NCBI GenBank assembly: GCA_934667815.1
Contig: CAKUMO010000012.1
Location: forward strand, 1-64,000
Direction of reading: 5' to 3'
Length of the DNA stretch: 64,000 nt
DNA from: an uncultured Oscillospiraceae bacterium
GTDB taxonomy: Bacteria; Bacillota; Clostridia; Oscillospirales; Oscillospiraceae
Position numbers and translations under genes: made by a program. A model generated the notes under the pieces. That model saw nothing but the letters and a program-made list of their open reading frames with translations. It had not been told where the DNA came from and searched no databases. This document shows, piece after piece, positions 1 through 10,833 of this stretch; the first letter of the stretch is position 1, and each line of letters starts with the position of its first letter.

Positions 1-114
1 AACAAAAATCTTACCGAGGAAGTACGGCAGGCAAAGCGCGAGGGTCTTATCGACGCTTTCTTGTTCGACTCGGTTTCCGAGAACTACTTTGCTTCGGTGA
101 TCGACAGCGTTTAA
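1..114 (+). CDS. 3' end of unrecognised gene (5' truncated by window)
   Basis: An open frame enters from the left edge and ends at a TAA at 112-114, giving 37 residues rich in Glu, Lys and Asp and ending in FASVIDSV. A strong hairpin follows 38 bp later, which supports this being the true end of a gene. The fragment is too short to assign to a family. It lies outside the glycan locus and on the opposite strand to it. Confidence 0.5.
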   Translation, partial: NKNLTEEVRQAKREGLIDAFLFDSVSENYFASVIDSV

Positions 115-151
115 ATCAGACAACGGCAAAACGCAATAAACGGAAAAGACA

Positions 152-195
152 AAGGCAACCGAGTTCTGTTTGGGTCAACTCGGTTGCCTTAATTT
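152..195 (+). terminator. Hairpin terminator after the partial gene
   Basis: A perfect 12-bp stem (AAGGCAACCGAG at 152-163 with CTCGGTTGCCTT at 179-190) encloses a 15-nt loop and is followed by a weak AATTTAAT tail. Its position just after the stop codon at 114 fits a terminator. The poor U-tract lowers certainty. Confidence 0.6.
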
Positions 196-257
196 AATCA
201 CATAAGTCTATCACAGATAATTGATGGGAATAACGCGGTTATTGCCTTTCAGTTGGT

Positions 258-297
258 GATAATGTACAATAACTTGCGCAAATTAAAAAGAGCAAAA
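258..297 (+). repeat. Left terminal inverted repeat of the IS256-family element
   Basis: The sequence from GATAATGTACAATAACTTGC onward matches the reverse complement of 1218-1257 at 38 of 40 positions. It includes the conserved block AATAACTTGCGCAAATT. Confidence 0.88.
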
Positions 298-466
298 TAG
301 GTAGTGTCAAGGTTTATGCGCAAATTTGATTCTGGTATCTGGCAGAAATCTATTACAGGGGGGCTTCGGCGCCCCCTTGGTTACGTTTGAACGGCCGGGG
401 CGCAAAGGGTCAAGGGCGGCGGCAGCCGCTTGTCTTGCCCTTGACGCTTTGTGGGCCGACTGCCAC

Positions 467-1147
467 TCACCCGACCAGCAGGTCTTGCTCGATGACCTCA
501 AGGTGCTTCATATTCATGTATTTTTTGCAGCCCCACTGAGTGCCCGCCACGTGGCGGAGCCTCGCACAGACCATCATCAGGGCGGAGTTCCCGTCCGGGA
601 ACGTCCCCACCACGCGGGTTCTGCGGCGGATCTCCCGGTTCAGCCGCTCGATCACGTTGTTGGTGCGGATGCGCGTCCAGTGCTCGCCGGGAAAATCGCA
701 GTAGGTCAGAGTTTCCTCGATGTGGACGTAGGCTTTCTTGTTCAGCTCGCTGATGGTGGTGGGCGAGACCTTGCTGCCCCACAACGCCTCGGTGATGTCC
801 TCCACCCGGCGCACGGAAACGCCTGCCAGATACATCTCGATGAGGGCCTCCTCCACGCTGCTCTCCCGGCGGCGATACCGCTCAATGATGGCCGTCTCGA
901 AAGACACGCCCTTGAGCCGGGGCATGTGGAGCGTGACGTCGCCGGAGGTCGTGGTGAGATTGCGGTCATAGTGGCCGCTGCGGTAGCCCTGACGGGCCTC
1001 GTTGCGCTCGTAGCGCGCCGCCTGCGTCAGGGACTCCGCTTCCTTTTCCAGCAGCTCGTTCAGGGTTTCCTCCACGCTGCCGCGAACCAATTCTTTTAAT
1101 TCGCTCTTGATAATTTCCTCGTTTAGCTGTACAATTTTCTTGGACAT
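467..1147 (-). pseudogene. IS256-family transposase with in-frame central deletion
   Basis: The 226-aa product starts MSKKIVQLNEE behind a good AAAGGAG site. It keeps the N-terminal DNA-binding half of Transposase_mut proteins (TSGDVTLHMPRLKG, VSPTTISELNKKAYVHIE). It then jumps directly to the C-terminal part (EETLTYCDFPGEHWTRIRTN, NVIERLNREIRRRTRVVGTF, ARLRHVAGTQWG). About 170-180 residues expected between VHIE and EETLTYC are absent, including the YVDG-type and GD-type aspartates of the DDE triad; the downstream NVIER glutamate is kept. The reading frame is preserved, so this is a clean internal deletion, perhaps at a short repeat coding for the Ile-Glu found on both sides. Catalytic activity is not expected, but the product could still bind transposon ends. 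Confidence 0.88.
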
Positions 1148-1217
1148 GGTTTGCCGTCTCCTTTCGAATGCTTGTGTCGTAACTTCATTCTACCAGAGCC
1201 TGCAAGCTATGTCTCCT

Positions 1218-1257
1218 TTTTGCTCTTTTCAATTTGCGCAAGTTATTGTAGATTATC
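1218..1257 (-). repeat. Right terminal inverted repeat of the IS256-family element
   Basis: This is the partner of the repeat at 258-297. It lies about 70 bp upstream of the transposase start, where the transposase promoter would be expected. Confidence 0.88.
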
Positions 1258-1283
1258 ATGGTTCAAGAGTCTTTTTCATTTTT

Positions 1284-1305
1284 TGTTAGTAACGTGTTAG
1301 TAACG
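1284..1305. repeat. Perfect tandem 11-bp direct repeat
   Basis: TGTTAGTAACG occurs twice head-to-tail at 1284-1294 and 1295-1305, between the IS right end and the locus terminator. Such short tandem repeats occur near recombinase sites, but nothing else in this 60-bp stretch supports a specific role. Confidence 0.5.
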
Positions 1306-1312
1306 GCGTAGC

Positions 1313-1350
1313 AAAAAAATCGGGCGGCGGAAGCATTTGCTTCCGCCGCC
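1313..1350 (-). terminator. Rho-independent terminator closing the glycan locus
   Basis: A perfect 12-bp GC-rich stem (GGCGGCGGAAGC at 1323-1334, loop ATTT, GCTTCCGCCGCC at 1339-1350) is followed on the minus strand by a run of seven U residues (the A-run at 1313-1319). It lies 11 bp past the stop codon of the last gene. It is the only strong terminator seen for the 50-kb co-directional block. Confidence 0.9.
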
Positions 1351-1361
1351 TTTATGTTTTT

Positions 1362-1922
1362 TCATCGCAGAATCAGCTTGCCAAAGCTCTGCGGCTGGTG
1401 AAAATTCGGTTTTTCACCGCCGACGGGGTTCCAGCAGGCATAGTGCGGGTGCACGGTTTTGTCGCCGCACTTGTAAAAATTCGCATAGAGGCAGTCGCCG
1501 ACATGGCCGAAGTATGCCACGATCAGAGAAAACGGCACTTCGTACTGCAAAATCCAGTGCTCCGGCGTGATCGTGCTGACAAGGCTCAGACGCTTGGCAT
1601 CCGCCGCAATGGGCTTATGGTCAAAGTCCGCATAGACCGTCCCCAGAGGATTGACCTCGATGTTGATATACTTGAGCGTGTTTTCCGTGCGGAAAAAGAA
1701 CTCCATGCAGCTATCCTCGCAGACGCGGCTGTGGTCGGCTGTCTTTTCCGCAAGGAGCGGGCGCTCGTCGGTCTCGAAGCGGACAAGCAGCGCCGTCTCG
1801 CTCTGCATGAGCTTCACGCTCGTGTGAATGCTCTCGCGGTATTCCGGCCACGGGAAGCAGTCGATGGCAAGTCTCGGCACTTCCTCCCATGCGCGGAGCG
1901 TTGGAACGATAAATTCCTTCAT
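1362..1922 (-). CDS. CBM9-like carbohydrate-binding protein, cytoplasmic
   Basis: This 186-aa protein is a single carbohydrate-binding domain of the CBM9/DOMON-like type. It has the typical early aspartate/aromatic strand regions (VKLMQSETALLVRFET), a central MEFFFRTENTLKYINIEVN block and the C-terminal CWNPV...PNFHQPQSFGKLIL signature. There is no signal peptide or membrane segment, so it is probably intracellular, as many stand-alone CBM9-like proteins in clostridial glycan loci appear to be. It is the last gene of the locus, 4 bp after nagB. Its ligand is unknown. A role as sugar sensor or accessory subunit is inference. Confidence 0.75.
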   Translation of the reverse strand: MKEFIVPTLRAWEEVPRLAIDCFPWPEYRESIHTSVKLMQSETALLVRFETDERPLLAEKTADHSRVCEDSCMEFFFRTENTLKYINIEVNPLGTVYADFDHKPIAADAKRLSLVSTITPEHWILQYEVPFSLIVAYFGHVGDCLYANFYKCGDKTVHPHYACWNPVGGEKPNFHQPQSFGKLILR

Positions 1923-1926
1923 GTGC

Positions 1927-2673
1927 TTACCCTGCGAGCTTTTCCTGCTTCACGATGGCCAGTGCCTCCTCGTCCGCGACGAGGGTAAAGTCCGGGTGAA
2001 GCTGCAAAATCGACGCCGGAATCTGCGGCGTGACCGGCCCCCAGAAGGCGTCCTTCAGGATTGCAGCTTTGCTGCTGCCCGAGGCGATCATGAGCACGCG
2101 GCGCGCCTGCATGATGTCCAGAATACCCATTGTATAGGCCGTTTTCGGCACGAGATCGATGCTGCCGAAGAAGCGTGCGTTGGCCTCGCGCGTGTCCTGC
2201 GTCAGCTCGACGCAGTGTGTTCCCTTGACGAATTCGCCGCACGGCTCGTTGAAGCCGATATGACCGTCACGGCCGATGCCGAGAAGCTGCAAATCCACGC
2301 CGCCCAAGGAGCGGATCAGCGCGTCGTACTTTTCGCCCTGTCCTTCCGCATCTGGGTCGAGGCCGTCGGGCAGATGGACGTTTTCAGGCTTGATATTGAT
2401 GAAATCGAAGAAATTGTGGTGCATGAAATAAGCATAGCTCTGCTCATGCGAAGGAGCGAGACCGACATATTCGTCAAGATTCACGCTGCGCACTCTGGAA
2501 AAATCCACGTCGCCCTTGTTGTACCACTCAATGAGCTGCTGGTACGCACCAATGGGCGAGCTGCCTGTGGCCAGGCCAAGCACGGAATCTGGCTTGAGGA
2601 TCACCTGTGCCGAAATGATGTTGGCGACCTGACGGCTTGCCTCGCGGTAATCTTTCGTTTGAATCAGTCTCAT
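1927..2673 (-). CDS. nagB: Glucosamine-6-phosphate deaminase
   Basis: NagB converts glucosamine-6-phosphate to fructose-6-phosphate and ammonia, feeding amino sugars into glycolysis. The 248-aa length fits the family. Visible landmarks are the phosphate-binding loop LGLATGSSPIG (33-43), the catalytic NLDEY with Asp67, the GIGRDGHIGFNEP block (133-144) carrying Asp136, His138 and Glu143, and the C-terminal VLMIASGSSKA phosphate loop. No N-acetylglucosamine-6-phosphate deacetylase (nagA) is present in the window, so that step must come from elsewhere. Its presence is the main hint that the target glycan contains an amino sugar. Confidence 0.93.
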   Translation of the reverse strand: MRLIQTKDYREASRQVANIISAQVILKPDSVLGLATGSSPIGAYQQLIEWYNKGDVDFSRVRSVNLDEYVGLAPSHEQSYAYFMHHNFFDFINIKPENVHLPDGLDPDAEGQGEKYDALIRSLGGVDLQLLGIGRDGHIGFNEPCGEFVKGTHCVELTQDTREANARFFGSIDLVPKTAYTMGILDIMQARRVLMIASGSSKAAILKDAFWGPVTPQIPASILQLHPDFTLVADEEALAIVKQEKLAG

Positions 2674-2685
2674 AAAGAGTCCTCC

Positions 2686-3519
2686 TTATTTTTTCCACTG
2701 GAGCTTGAGCCAGCGGCAGCTTTCTTCTACCCAGCGCTGCGCGTGCTGCATGCCCGGCGTGATCTCGCCGTCCAAGGTTTCGCGCGTGCAGAGGGACATA
2801 CCATGATAGCCGTAGGGGAAAATGTGCAGCTCAAAGGGCACATGGTGGTCGGCCAGTGCGGTCGCATAACGCAGGCTGTTCTGCACCGGCACGCAGTTGT
2901 CCTCGGACGTGTGCCAAAGGAACGCGGGCGGTGTCGTGTCGCGCACCAGACGGTCGCAGGAGAAGCGCTCTGTCTCCTCGGTCGTCAGCGGCAGATGGCC
3001 GAGCAGGCATTCAAAGCTGCCCATATGCGCAACCGCCGGGTCGGCGGAAATCACGGGATAACATAAAACGGAGGCCTGCACAGGCTTGCTCTCCGGGAGC
3101 ACCTCGCGCACCTCCGGCCAATCATACGCATTGGAATACAGCGCAGCCAGATGTCCGCCGGCAGAGAAGCCGAGAATCGCCACGAGGCCTTCGTCGCAAT
3201 TCCACGCCTCGGCGTTGCGGTGGATCAGCTCAACCGAGGCTGCAACCTCGCGCAGTGCATGTGGGAAATGCTTCGGCGCGACGGTATACCATAAGACAAA
3301 TGCATTGTAACCTTCCTTAAGATATTGCAGTGCAACAGGCTCGGCTTCGCGCTGGGAACACATGGCGTAGCCGCCTCCGGGGCAAATCAGCACGCACGGA
3401 CGGCGCTGGTGCTCTCGGCACATCTCAGTCATGTTATAAGGAAGATAGGCTTCCAGTACAGCCTCACTTCCGTTCAAAAATGCAAAGTGCTCTTTCAAGG
3501 AAACAGTAAAACAGCGCAT
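2686..3519 (-). CDS. Alpha/beta-hydrolase esterase (acetylesterase-like)
   Basis: This cytoplasmic 277-aa protein resembles bacterial acetyl-/feruloyl-type esterases of the alpha/beta-hydrolase superfamily. It carries an oxyanion segment CPGGGYAM, the nucleophile elbow GFSAGG (Ser about 119), an acid region TSEDNCVPV and a C-terminal histidine in PYGYHGMSL. The start at 3519 is preferred because GGAGG lies 8 nt upstream. A longer frame would reach 3585 but would overlap the end of the preceding GH2 gene and add an unconserved leader. It probably removes acetyl groups from imported oligosaccharides. Substrate is inferred from context. Confidence 0.78.
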   Translation of the reverse strand: MRCFTVSLKEHFAFLNGSEAVLEAYLPYNMTEMCREHQRRPCVLICPGGGYAMCSQREAEPVALQYLKEGYNAFVLWYTVAPKHFPHALREVAASVELIHRNAEAWNCDEGLVAILGFSAGGHLAALYSNAYDWPEVREVLPESKPVQASVLCYPVISADPAVAHMGSFECLLGHLPLTTEETERFSCDRLVRDTTPPAFLWHTSEDNCVPVQNSLRYATALADHHVPFELHIFPYGYHGMSLCTRETLDGEITPGMQHAQRWVEESCRWLKLQWKK

Positions 3520-3547
3520 AGGCTTTTCCTCCACGGTTTGAATTATA

Positions 3548-6430
<2,883 letters not shown>

Positions 6431-7780
6431 CTAGACGCGGGCATTCTGCCACTTTCCGCTTTTCCAGCGCAGCAGATAGACCGTCGCCTTAAAGGACTCG
6501 TCAAGGATGGAAGCGACCCAAATACCGGGCAAGCCCCAGCCCAGCACAACCGCCAGCAGCCACGAAAACAGCACGTTGCAGCCCCAGCCGCTGGCGATGG
6601 AGGTCACAAGCGGCGTTTTGACATCGCCGTTGGCGTTGAAGGAATTCTCCGACACATGGTTCACCGCACGCGGCAGCTCGACAAAGAAGTCGATGGCCAT
6701 GATCTTCGCCGCAGCCGAGAGGATCTCCGGATCGTGCGTAAAGATGGACAGCAGCGGCGTGTGCAGCGCCAGTGCCAGAAGCGACACCGTGCCGTTGCAC
6801 AGGAGCGCAAGCAGGAGATCCTGCCGGTAAAGCCGCTTGACAAGGTCGAGCCGCTGCGCACCGCGGTGCCGCCCCATCAGAATGCCGCCCGCATTGCCAA
6901 GAGACAGGCTGATCCGCGAGGTGTAGGTCACGATGTTCGTCACATAGAGCTTTGTGTTGATGACCGCGATGCCAAGGCCGGTAATGAAGCCGGTCGTCAC
7001 CATCTGGGAGAACGTATACGACACGATGCTCATACCCGCAGGTGCACCCAGGCGTAAAATGTCCCATCCAAGCCTCCCCTGAAAGCAAAAGCGGAAGGGG
7101 CAGCGCCTGCGCACGAAGAAAATGCCGGAAAGCAGCAGCCCCGCAAGCTGTGCCGCCGCGCCGCACAGCGCCACGGCCTGCACGCCCGAAACGGGCAGCA
7201 AAACGCCGCCGTAAAGAGCGATATAGCACAGCAGAAGGTTCAAAACGTTGCTGACGATACCCGAGAGCATGGAAATGCGGGAGTAGCCGTGACAGATAAG
7301 CAGATTGTTGACATAGCTCATCGTCGCCGTCAGCGGGAATGCCAGACCCGCGATGCGCAGATAATCCGCCGCAAGGCCGTGCACCTCGCCCTTGAGATTC
7401 ATGAGCCGCATAAGAGGCGCCGCCCCGCCGCATATTCCGAGACCGATCAGTGCGCTTATCCCAATGGCCAGCACCAGACCGGTTCCGGCCGCGGCACGCA
7501 CCTTCGGCAGGTTCTTCGCCCCCAGGGCGATGCTTGAAATGATGACCGTACCCTTGCTGACCATGTTCAACACGGCAACGGCAATGTTGATGACCTGCTG
7601 CGCCACGCCCGCCGCGCTGACCGCAGCATCGGCGTAGCCCGAGAGGATCAGCGTACTGACCGTACCATAGAGCAGGACAAAGATATTCTCCAGCAGCAGC
7701 GGAATGGTCAGGCCGATCAGGCCGATGGTCTTGCCGTTCTCGCGGAAGGTGGAGATGGATTTATCGTAAAGCTTTATCAT
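6431..7780 (-). CDS. MATE-family multidrug/metabolite efflux transporter
   Basis: This 449-aa membrane protein has about 12 hydrophobic segments arranged as two related halves, the MATE (NorM/DinF superfamily) plan. Typical features are the early TIPLLLENIF segment and LLICHGYSRISMLSGIVSNV near helix 5. It sits between two GH2 genes with a 9-bp gap on its upstream side and is clearly part of the transcription unit. MATE proteins export cationic or aromatic compounds with Na+ or H+ coupling. In this setting it could expel an aglycone or toxic by-product released by the glycosidases. That role is inference. Confidence 0.85.
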   Translation of the reverse strand: MIKLYDKSISTFRENGKTIGLIGLTIPLLLENIFVLLYGTVSTLILSGYADAAVSAAGVAQQVINIAVAVLNMVSKGTVIISSIALGAKNLPKVRAAAGTGLVLAIGISALIGLGICGGAAPLMRLMNLKGEVHGLAADYLRIAGLAFPLTATMSYVNNLLICHGYSRISMLSGIVSNVLNLLLCYIALYGGVLLPVSGVQAVALCGAAAQLAGLLLSGIFFVRRRCPFRFCFQGRLGWDILRLGAPAGMSIVSYTFSQMVTTGFITGLGIAVINTKLYVTNIVTYTSRISLSLGNAGGILMGRHRGAQRLDLVKRLYRQDLLLALLCNGTVSLLALALHTPLLSIFTHDPEILSAAAKIMAIDFFVELPRAVNHVSENSFNANGDVKTPLVTSIASGWGCNVLFSWLLAVVLGWGLPGIWVASILDESFKATVYLLRWKSGKWQNARV

Positions 7781-7789
7781 TGCGCCGCT

Positions 7790-10111
7790 TCAAAGCTCCA
7801 TATCCAGCCGGCAGCCTGTAAGCCCGTCGCTGCAAGCGAGCAGCTCGAGGTGCTTCTGACCGTTTTCCGGACGAACTGCAACGGTGATCTTGCCCATGTA
7901 CATCTGCCGTTCCGGCAGGGTCACTGGATTGTGGTCGCAGTTGTCCGACCCGGTACCGACGATCCTCGCCGGTGCATTCACAGAAAAGCGCACGAAGGGC
8001 GCAGCATCCGGGACGCTCCTGCCCTGCGCATCGAGGCAGTCGCAGGTGAACAGTGCAAGATCGCGGCCGTTGGCCTCAAACTCGTTATCTAAGTGCAGGC
8101 GCAGGCGAACCGGCCGCCCCGTTGTGACGCGCACATCCTCGCAGACGGCTTGCCCCGCAAGGAAGCCCGTCACGCGCAGCTCACCCGGAGCATAGGGAAC
8201 CTCCCATTCGCCATGGCCGTAAGGCTCGATGGTCTTTTTCCCGCAGCTTTCGCCGTTCAAAAACAACTCCAGCGTATCGCAGTTGGTATAAACCGTAACG
8301 AGGATGTTCTGCCCCTCCAGGCCCGCAAAGTTCCAGTGCGGCACGATGTGCGCCATAGGCTGGCTCGTCCAGTGGGCTTTGTTCTGATAAAATGCGCCCT
8401 TTTTCTGCAAAAACAGGTCGATCGCACCGGAAAGCGAGCACACGCGCGGCCACTCGGCCTCGCCGCGATGCTCAAAGGCAATCCACTGATACGCCCCGAT
8501 GACGTAGGGCCGCTGCATCAGGTGCTTCCATGTCCGCTCGTGGTTCCAGAACCACTCGTTGACCTGCGTGTCCTTGTCGCGGGCGCGGCCATAGGCGTTT
8601 GCGGCGAAATTCCAGTCGCGTGTGGTACCCGAGGCCGCGCACTCCGAGGCAAGGATGGCTTTGTCAGGATAGACCGCATGGACGGCGTCGAACAGCGGGA
8701 GATTATAGTTGATGCCGATGATGTCGGAATCGTCGTAGATCGTCGAATGATCGGGCGTTTTGTCCTGCGCCGCAAGCACAAAGCGCGTGGCATCCAGCTT
8801 GCGGATGTGCGCGGCGATGGCGCGGTGCAGCCGTCTGCCGACATCGCTGACATGATAGGGTTCTTCATTGCTCGTAGACCAGAAGATCACGCTCGGGCGG
8901 TTGCGGTCGCGCAGGATGAGCGAATCGAGCTGCTCGAAGGCTTCTTTGGTCGTCTCGAACCAACGTGCCTCGGCCATGACCAGAATCCCCAGCTCGTCGC
9001 AGGCATCGAGATAGGCGCTGCCCTGCTGATAGTGGCTGGTGCGGTAGCCGTTCGCGCCCATTTGCTTCACGAGCTGCATCTTGTAGCGTGCAACATTGTC
9101 CGGCACGGCAAGGCCGGTCAGGCCGCAGTCCTGGTGGCCGCAGACCCCCTTGATAAAGGTTGGTTTGCCGTTGAGCAGGAGCCTGTTTTCCGAAATTTCA
9201 ACCGTGCGGAAGCCGATGTGCGTTGTGTCCTCGTCGCAGGGCTGGCCATCTCTGCAAAGCGTCGTGCGAACGGTGTAGAGATTCGGCGTTTCGCAGTCCC
9301 AGAGCAGCGGATCGGTCACGGTCGCTTCATAATGCAAAACGCCCTTTTCCCGCGCCGGAAGCGTCAGCGTTTCCTCCGCAGAAGCGACACACGCGCCGTT
9401 TTTGTCCAGAAGCTCGGATCTTGCCGTAATTTGATGGTCCTCATCATCGGCATTGACGACCGTCGTCTCAAAACTTACCTGCCAACGGTGCTCGTCCAGC
9501 TTCTTTGTCGGTGCATAAACGCCCCAGAGTGCGATGGCCACACGGTCGGTGATCGTCAGACGCACATCGCGGTAGATGCCGCCGCCCTGATACCACCAGC
9601 CCTCGAAATTCTGCCGGTCGATGTAGACCGCAAGGACGTTTTCTTGATTGTAATATACATAATCGCTGATGTCCAGCTCAAACGTGTTATAGGCCGAAAA
9701 ATTGTGGCCCATGCGGCAGCCGTTGAGATAGACCGTGCACTCGCCCGCCACACCGTCAAACCGCAGCAAAACGCGCTTGCCCTCCGTTCCCTCCGGCATT
9801 TGAAAATGCCTGCGGTACCATGCGTTGTCATAGTGTAGGAAGCCAAGCGCGTTGTTTTCGCGTTCGTCAGGCGTTCCGGAGATCACATAGTCGTGCGGAA
9901 CGCGCACAAATTCCCACCGCTCGTGGGTCAAAAGCCCGATGTCGGAGACGAACTGGTCCGGCTGATCGGGATAGCGATAGGTCGCAGGCCCGGCCTGTTT
10001 TCGCTCGGTCTTGCTTTGGGAGTAGACCGGCCCTTTCCATGCAGGCCGGGGCGTTTCGATGTCGCCGCGGTGAAACCGCCAACCGTCGGTGAACAAAATT
10101 TCTTGTCTCAT
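7790..10111 (-). CDS. GH2 exo-beta-glycosidase
   Basis: A 773-aa GH2 enzyme with sugar-binding, Ig-like and TIM-barrel domains, plus a C-terminal GH2 Ig-like extension. The acid/base is Glu416 in FWSTSNEEPY and the nucleophile Glu490 in AILASECAA. The region NGKPTFIKGVCGHQDCG replaces the usual NHHD pattern of LacZ, so the substrate may differ (beta-galactoside, beta-glucuronide or another beta-linked sugar). The start at 10111 is chosen because GAGGG lies 7 nt upstream; an ATG 12 bp earlier overlaps that site. There is no signal peptide. The 83-bp gap before it is one of only two long gaps inside the locus. Confidence 0.85.
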   Translation of the reverse strand: MRQEILFTDGWRFHRGDIETPRPAWKGPVYSQSKTERKQAGPATYRYPDQPDQFVSDIGLLTHERWEFVRVPHDYVISGTPDERENNALGFLHYDNAWYRRHFQMPEGTEGKRVLLRFDGVAGECTVYLNGCRMGHNFSAYNTFELDISDYVYYNQENVLAVYIDRQNFEGWWYQGGGIYRDVRLTITDRVAIALWGVYAPTKKLDEHRWQVSFETTVVNADDEDHQITARSELLDKNGACVASAEETLTLPAREKGVLHYEATVTDPLLWDCETPNLYTVRTTLCRDGQPCDEDTTHIGFRTVEISENRLLLNGKPTFIKGVCGHQDCGLTGLAVPDNVARYKMQLVKQMGANGYRTSHYQQGSAYLDACDELGILVMAEARWFETTKEAFEQLDSLILRDRNRPSVIFWSTSNEEPYHVSDVGRRLHRAIAAHIRKLDATRFVLAAQDKTPDHSTIYDDSDIIGINYNLPLFDAVHAVYPDKAILASECAASGTTRDWNFAANAYGRARDKDTQVNEWFWNHERTWKHLMQRPYVIGAYQWIAFEHRGEAEWPRVCSLSGAIDLFLQKKGAFYQNKAHWTSQPMAHIVPHWNFAGLEGQNILVTVYTNCDTLELFLNGESCGKKTIEPYGHGEWEVPYAPGELRVTGFLAGQAVCEDVRVTTGRPVRLRLHLDNEFEANGRDLALFTCDCLDAQGRSVPDAAPFVRFSVNAPARIVGTGSDNCDHNPVTLPERQMYMGKITVAVRPENGQKHLELLACSDGLTGCRLDMEL

Positions 10112-10134
10112 AGCTTCCCTCATATTCTGTGTAA

Positions 10135-10163
10135 ATTGCAGCAGTTTTTCAAATTCCCGTCAA
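10135..10163 (-). promoter_or_regulatory. Candidate internal promoter in the locus
   Basis: On the minus strand TTGACG (10158-10163) is followed after 17 nt by TGCAAT (10135-10140), a four-of-six match to the -10 consensus. It falls in the 83-bp gap upstream of the GH2 gene at 7790-10111. It could give extra expression of the last six genes. Evidence is pattern only. Confidence 0.3.
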
Positions 10164-10194
10164 CCGCAAACTCTTTCAACTTTTTTCAGAATCC

Positions 10195-10821
10195 TCATTT
10201 TTCAAAGAAATAGGCTTCCGTTTCGGCACACAGGTAGTGATAAACGGGCAGATGCAGCTCCTGCACCTTGAAGGTCTCGCACTCCGGCACGCGGATGCAG
10301 CAGTCGCAGAGCGTGCGCAGTCTGCCGCCTGCTTCGCCGGTCAGGCCAAGCACCGCAACGCCGAGCGCCCGGGCGATTTCCGCCGCCGCGCAGACATTCT
10401 TCGCATTGCCGGAGGTGCTGATGCCCAGCAGCACATCGCCCTCCTTCGCCAGCGCCAGCACGCCCTGCGCATAGAGAAGCTCCGGCTCAACGTCGTTGCA
10501 GAAGGCCGTGTTCAGCGCCGCCATGGACGGCAGAGAAATCGCGGGCAGGCCGCATTGCAGCTTGTCAAGCAGGCTCTCGTCGAGCGGCTCCCAATTTTCA
10601 CGCATTATTTCTCGTTTTCGTGCGCTGAGCGGACGTTTTTTCAAAAAGCCCTTCATCAGCTCGCCCACGATGTGCTCACAGTCGGCGCAGCTTCCGCCGT
10701 TGCCGCAGAGCAGGAGCTTGCCGCCGCGGCGGTAGCAGTCGATGAGAAGCTGCGCCGCCCGCTCGATGTCCTCGCGGCAGGCGGTCAGGGCAGGATAACG
10801 TACCAATAACTCTTCCAGCAT
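10195..10821 (-). CDS. SIS-domain sugar-phosphate isomerase (GmhA-like)
   Basis: A 208-aa SIS-domain protein resembling sedoheptulose-7-phosphate isomerase GmhA/DiaA. It has the phosphosugar loop LLLCGNGGSCADCEH (about 37-51), the second loop LGISTSGNAKNV and a C-terminal VQELHLPVYHYLCAE helix with the Gln-Glu-x-His metal/active-site pattern. A 30-40 residue insertion (KKRPLSARKREIM...) follows the first loop. It lies next to a ROK sugar kinase (12-bp gap), suggesting that kinase and isomerase act in sequence on one imported sugar. The substrate cannot be read from sequence; heptose metabolism is not otherwise indicated. Confidence 0.78.
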   Translation of the reverse strand: MLEELLVRYPALTACREDIERAAQLLIDCYRRGGKLLLCGNGGSCADCEHIVGELMKGFLKKRPLSARKREIMRENWEPLDESLLDKLQCGLPAISLPSMAALNTAFCNDVEPELLYAQGVLALAKEGDVLLGISTSGNAKNVCAAAEIARALGVAVLGLTGEAGGRLRTLCDCCIRVPECETFKVQELHLPVYHYLCAETEAYFFEK

Positions 10822-10833
10822 GAGTCTGTCTCC

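Larger units (their letters stand above)
258..1257 (-). mobile_element. Internally deleted IS256-family element (about 1.0 kb)
   Basis: Two inverted repeats of about 40 bp with two mismatches bound a 1000-bp unit holding one minus-strand transposase remnant. Full IS256-family elements are about 1.3-1.5 kb with a transposase of roughly 390-410 aa; this copy encodes 226 aa with the centre missing. No matching 8-9 bp target duplication is visible: the left flank ends TTCAGTTGG and the right flank begins TGGTTCAAG. One end may therefore have been rearranged after insertion. The stretch 298-466 between the left repeat and the transposase stop holds no further gene. The element lies just beyond the terminator of the glycan locus and does not interrupt a locus gene. 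Confidence 0.85.

Noticed and set aside
326..1099. Plus-strand open frame across the IS element
   Set aside because: Antisense to the recognisable IS256-type transposase remnant; the product has no family features.
1284..1305. Tandem 11-bp repeat considered as a CRISPR or attachment site
   Set aside because: Only two copies with no spacer, and no integrase gene or duplicated site elsewhere in the window; kept only as a simple repeat.
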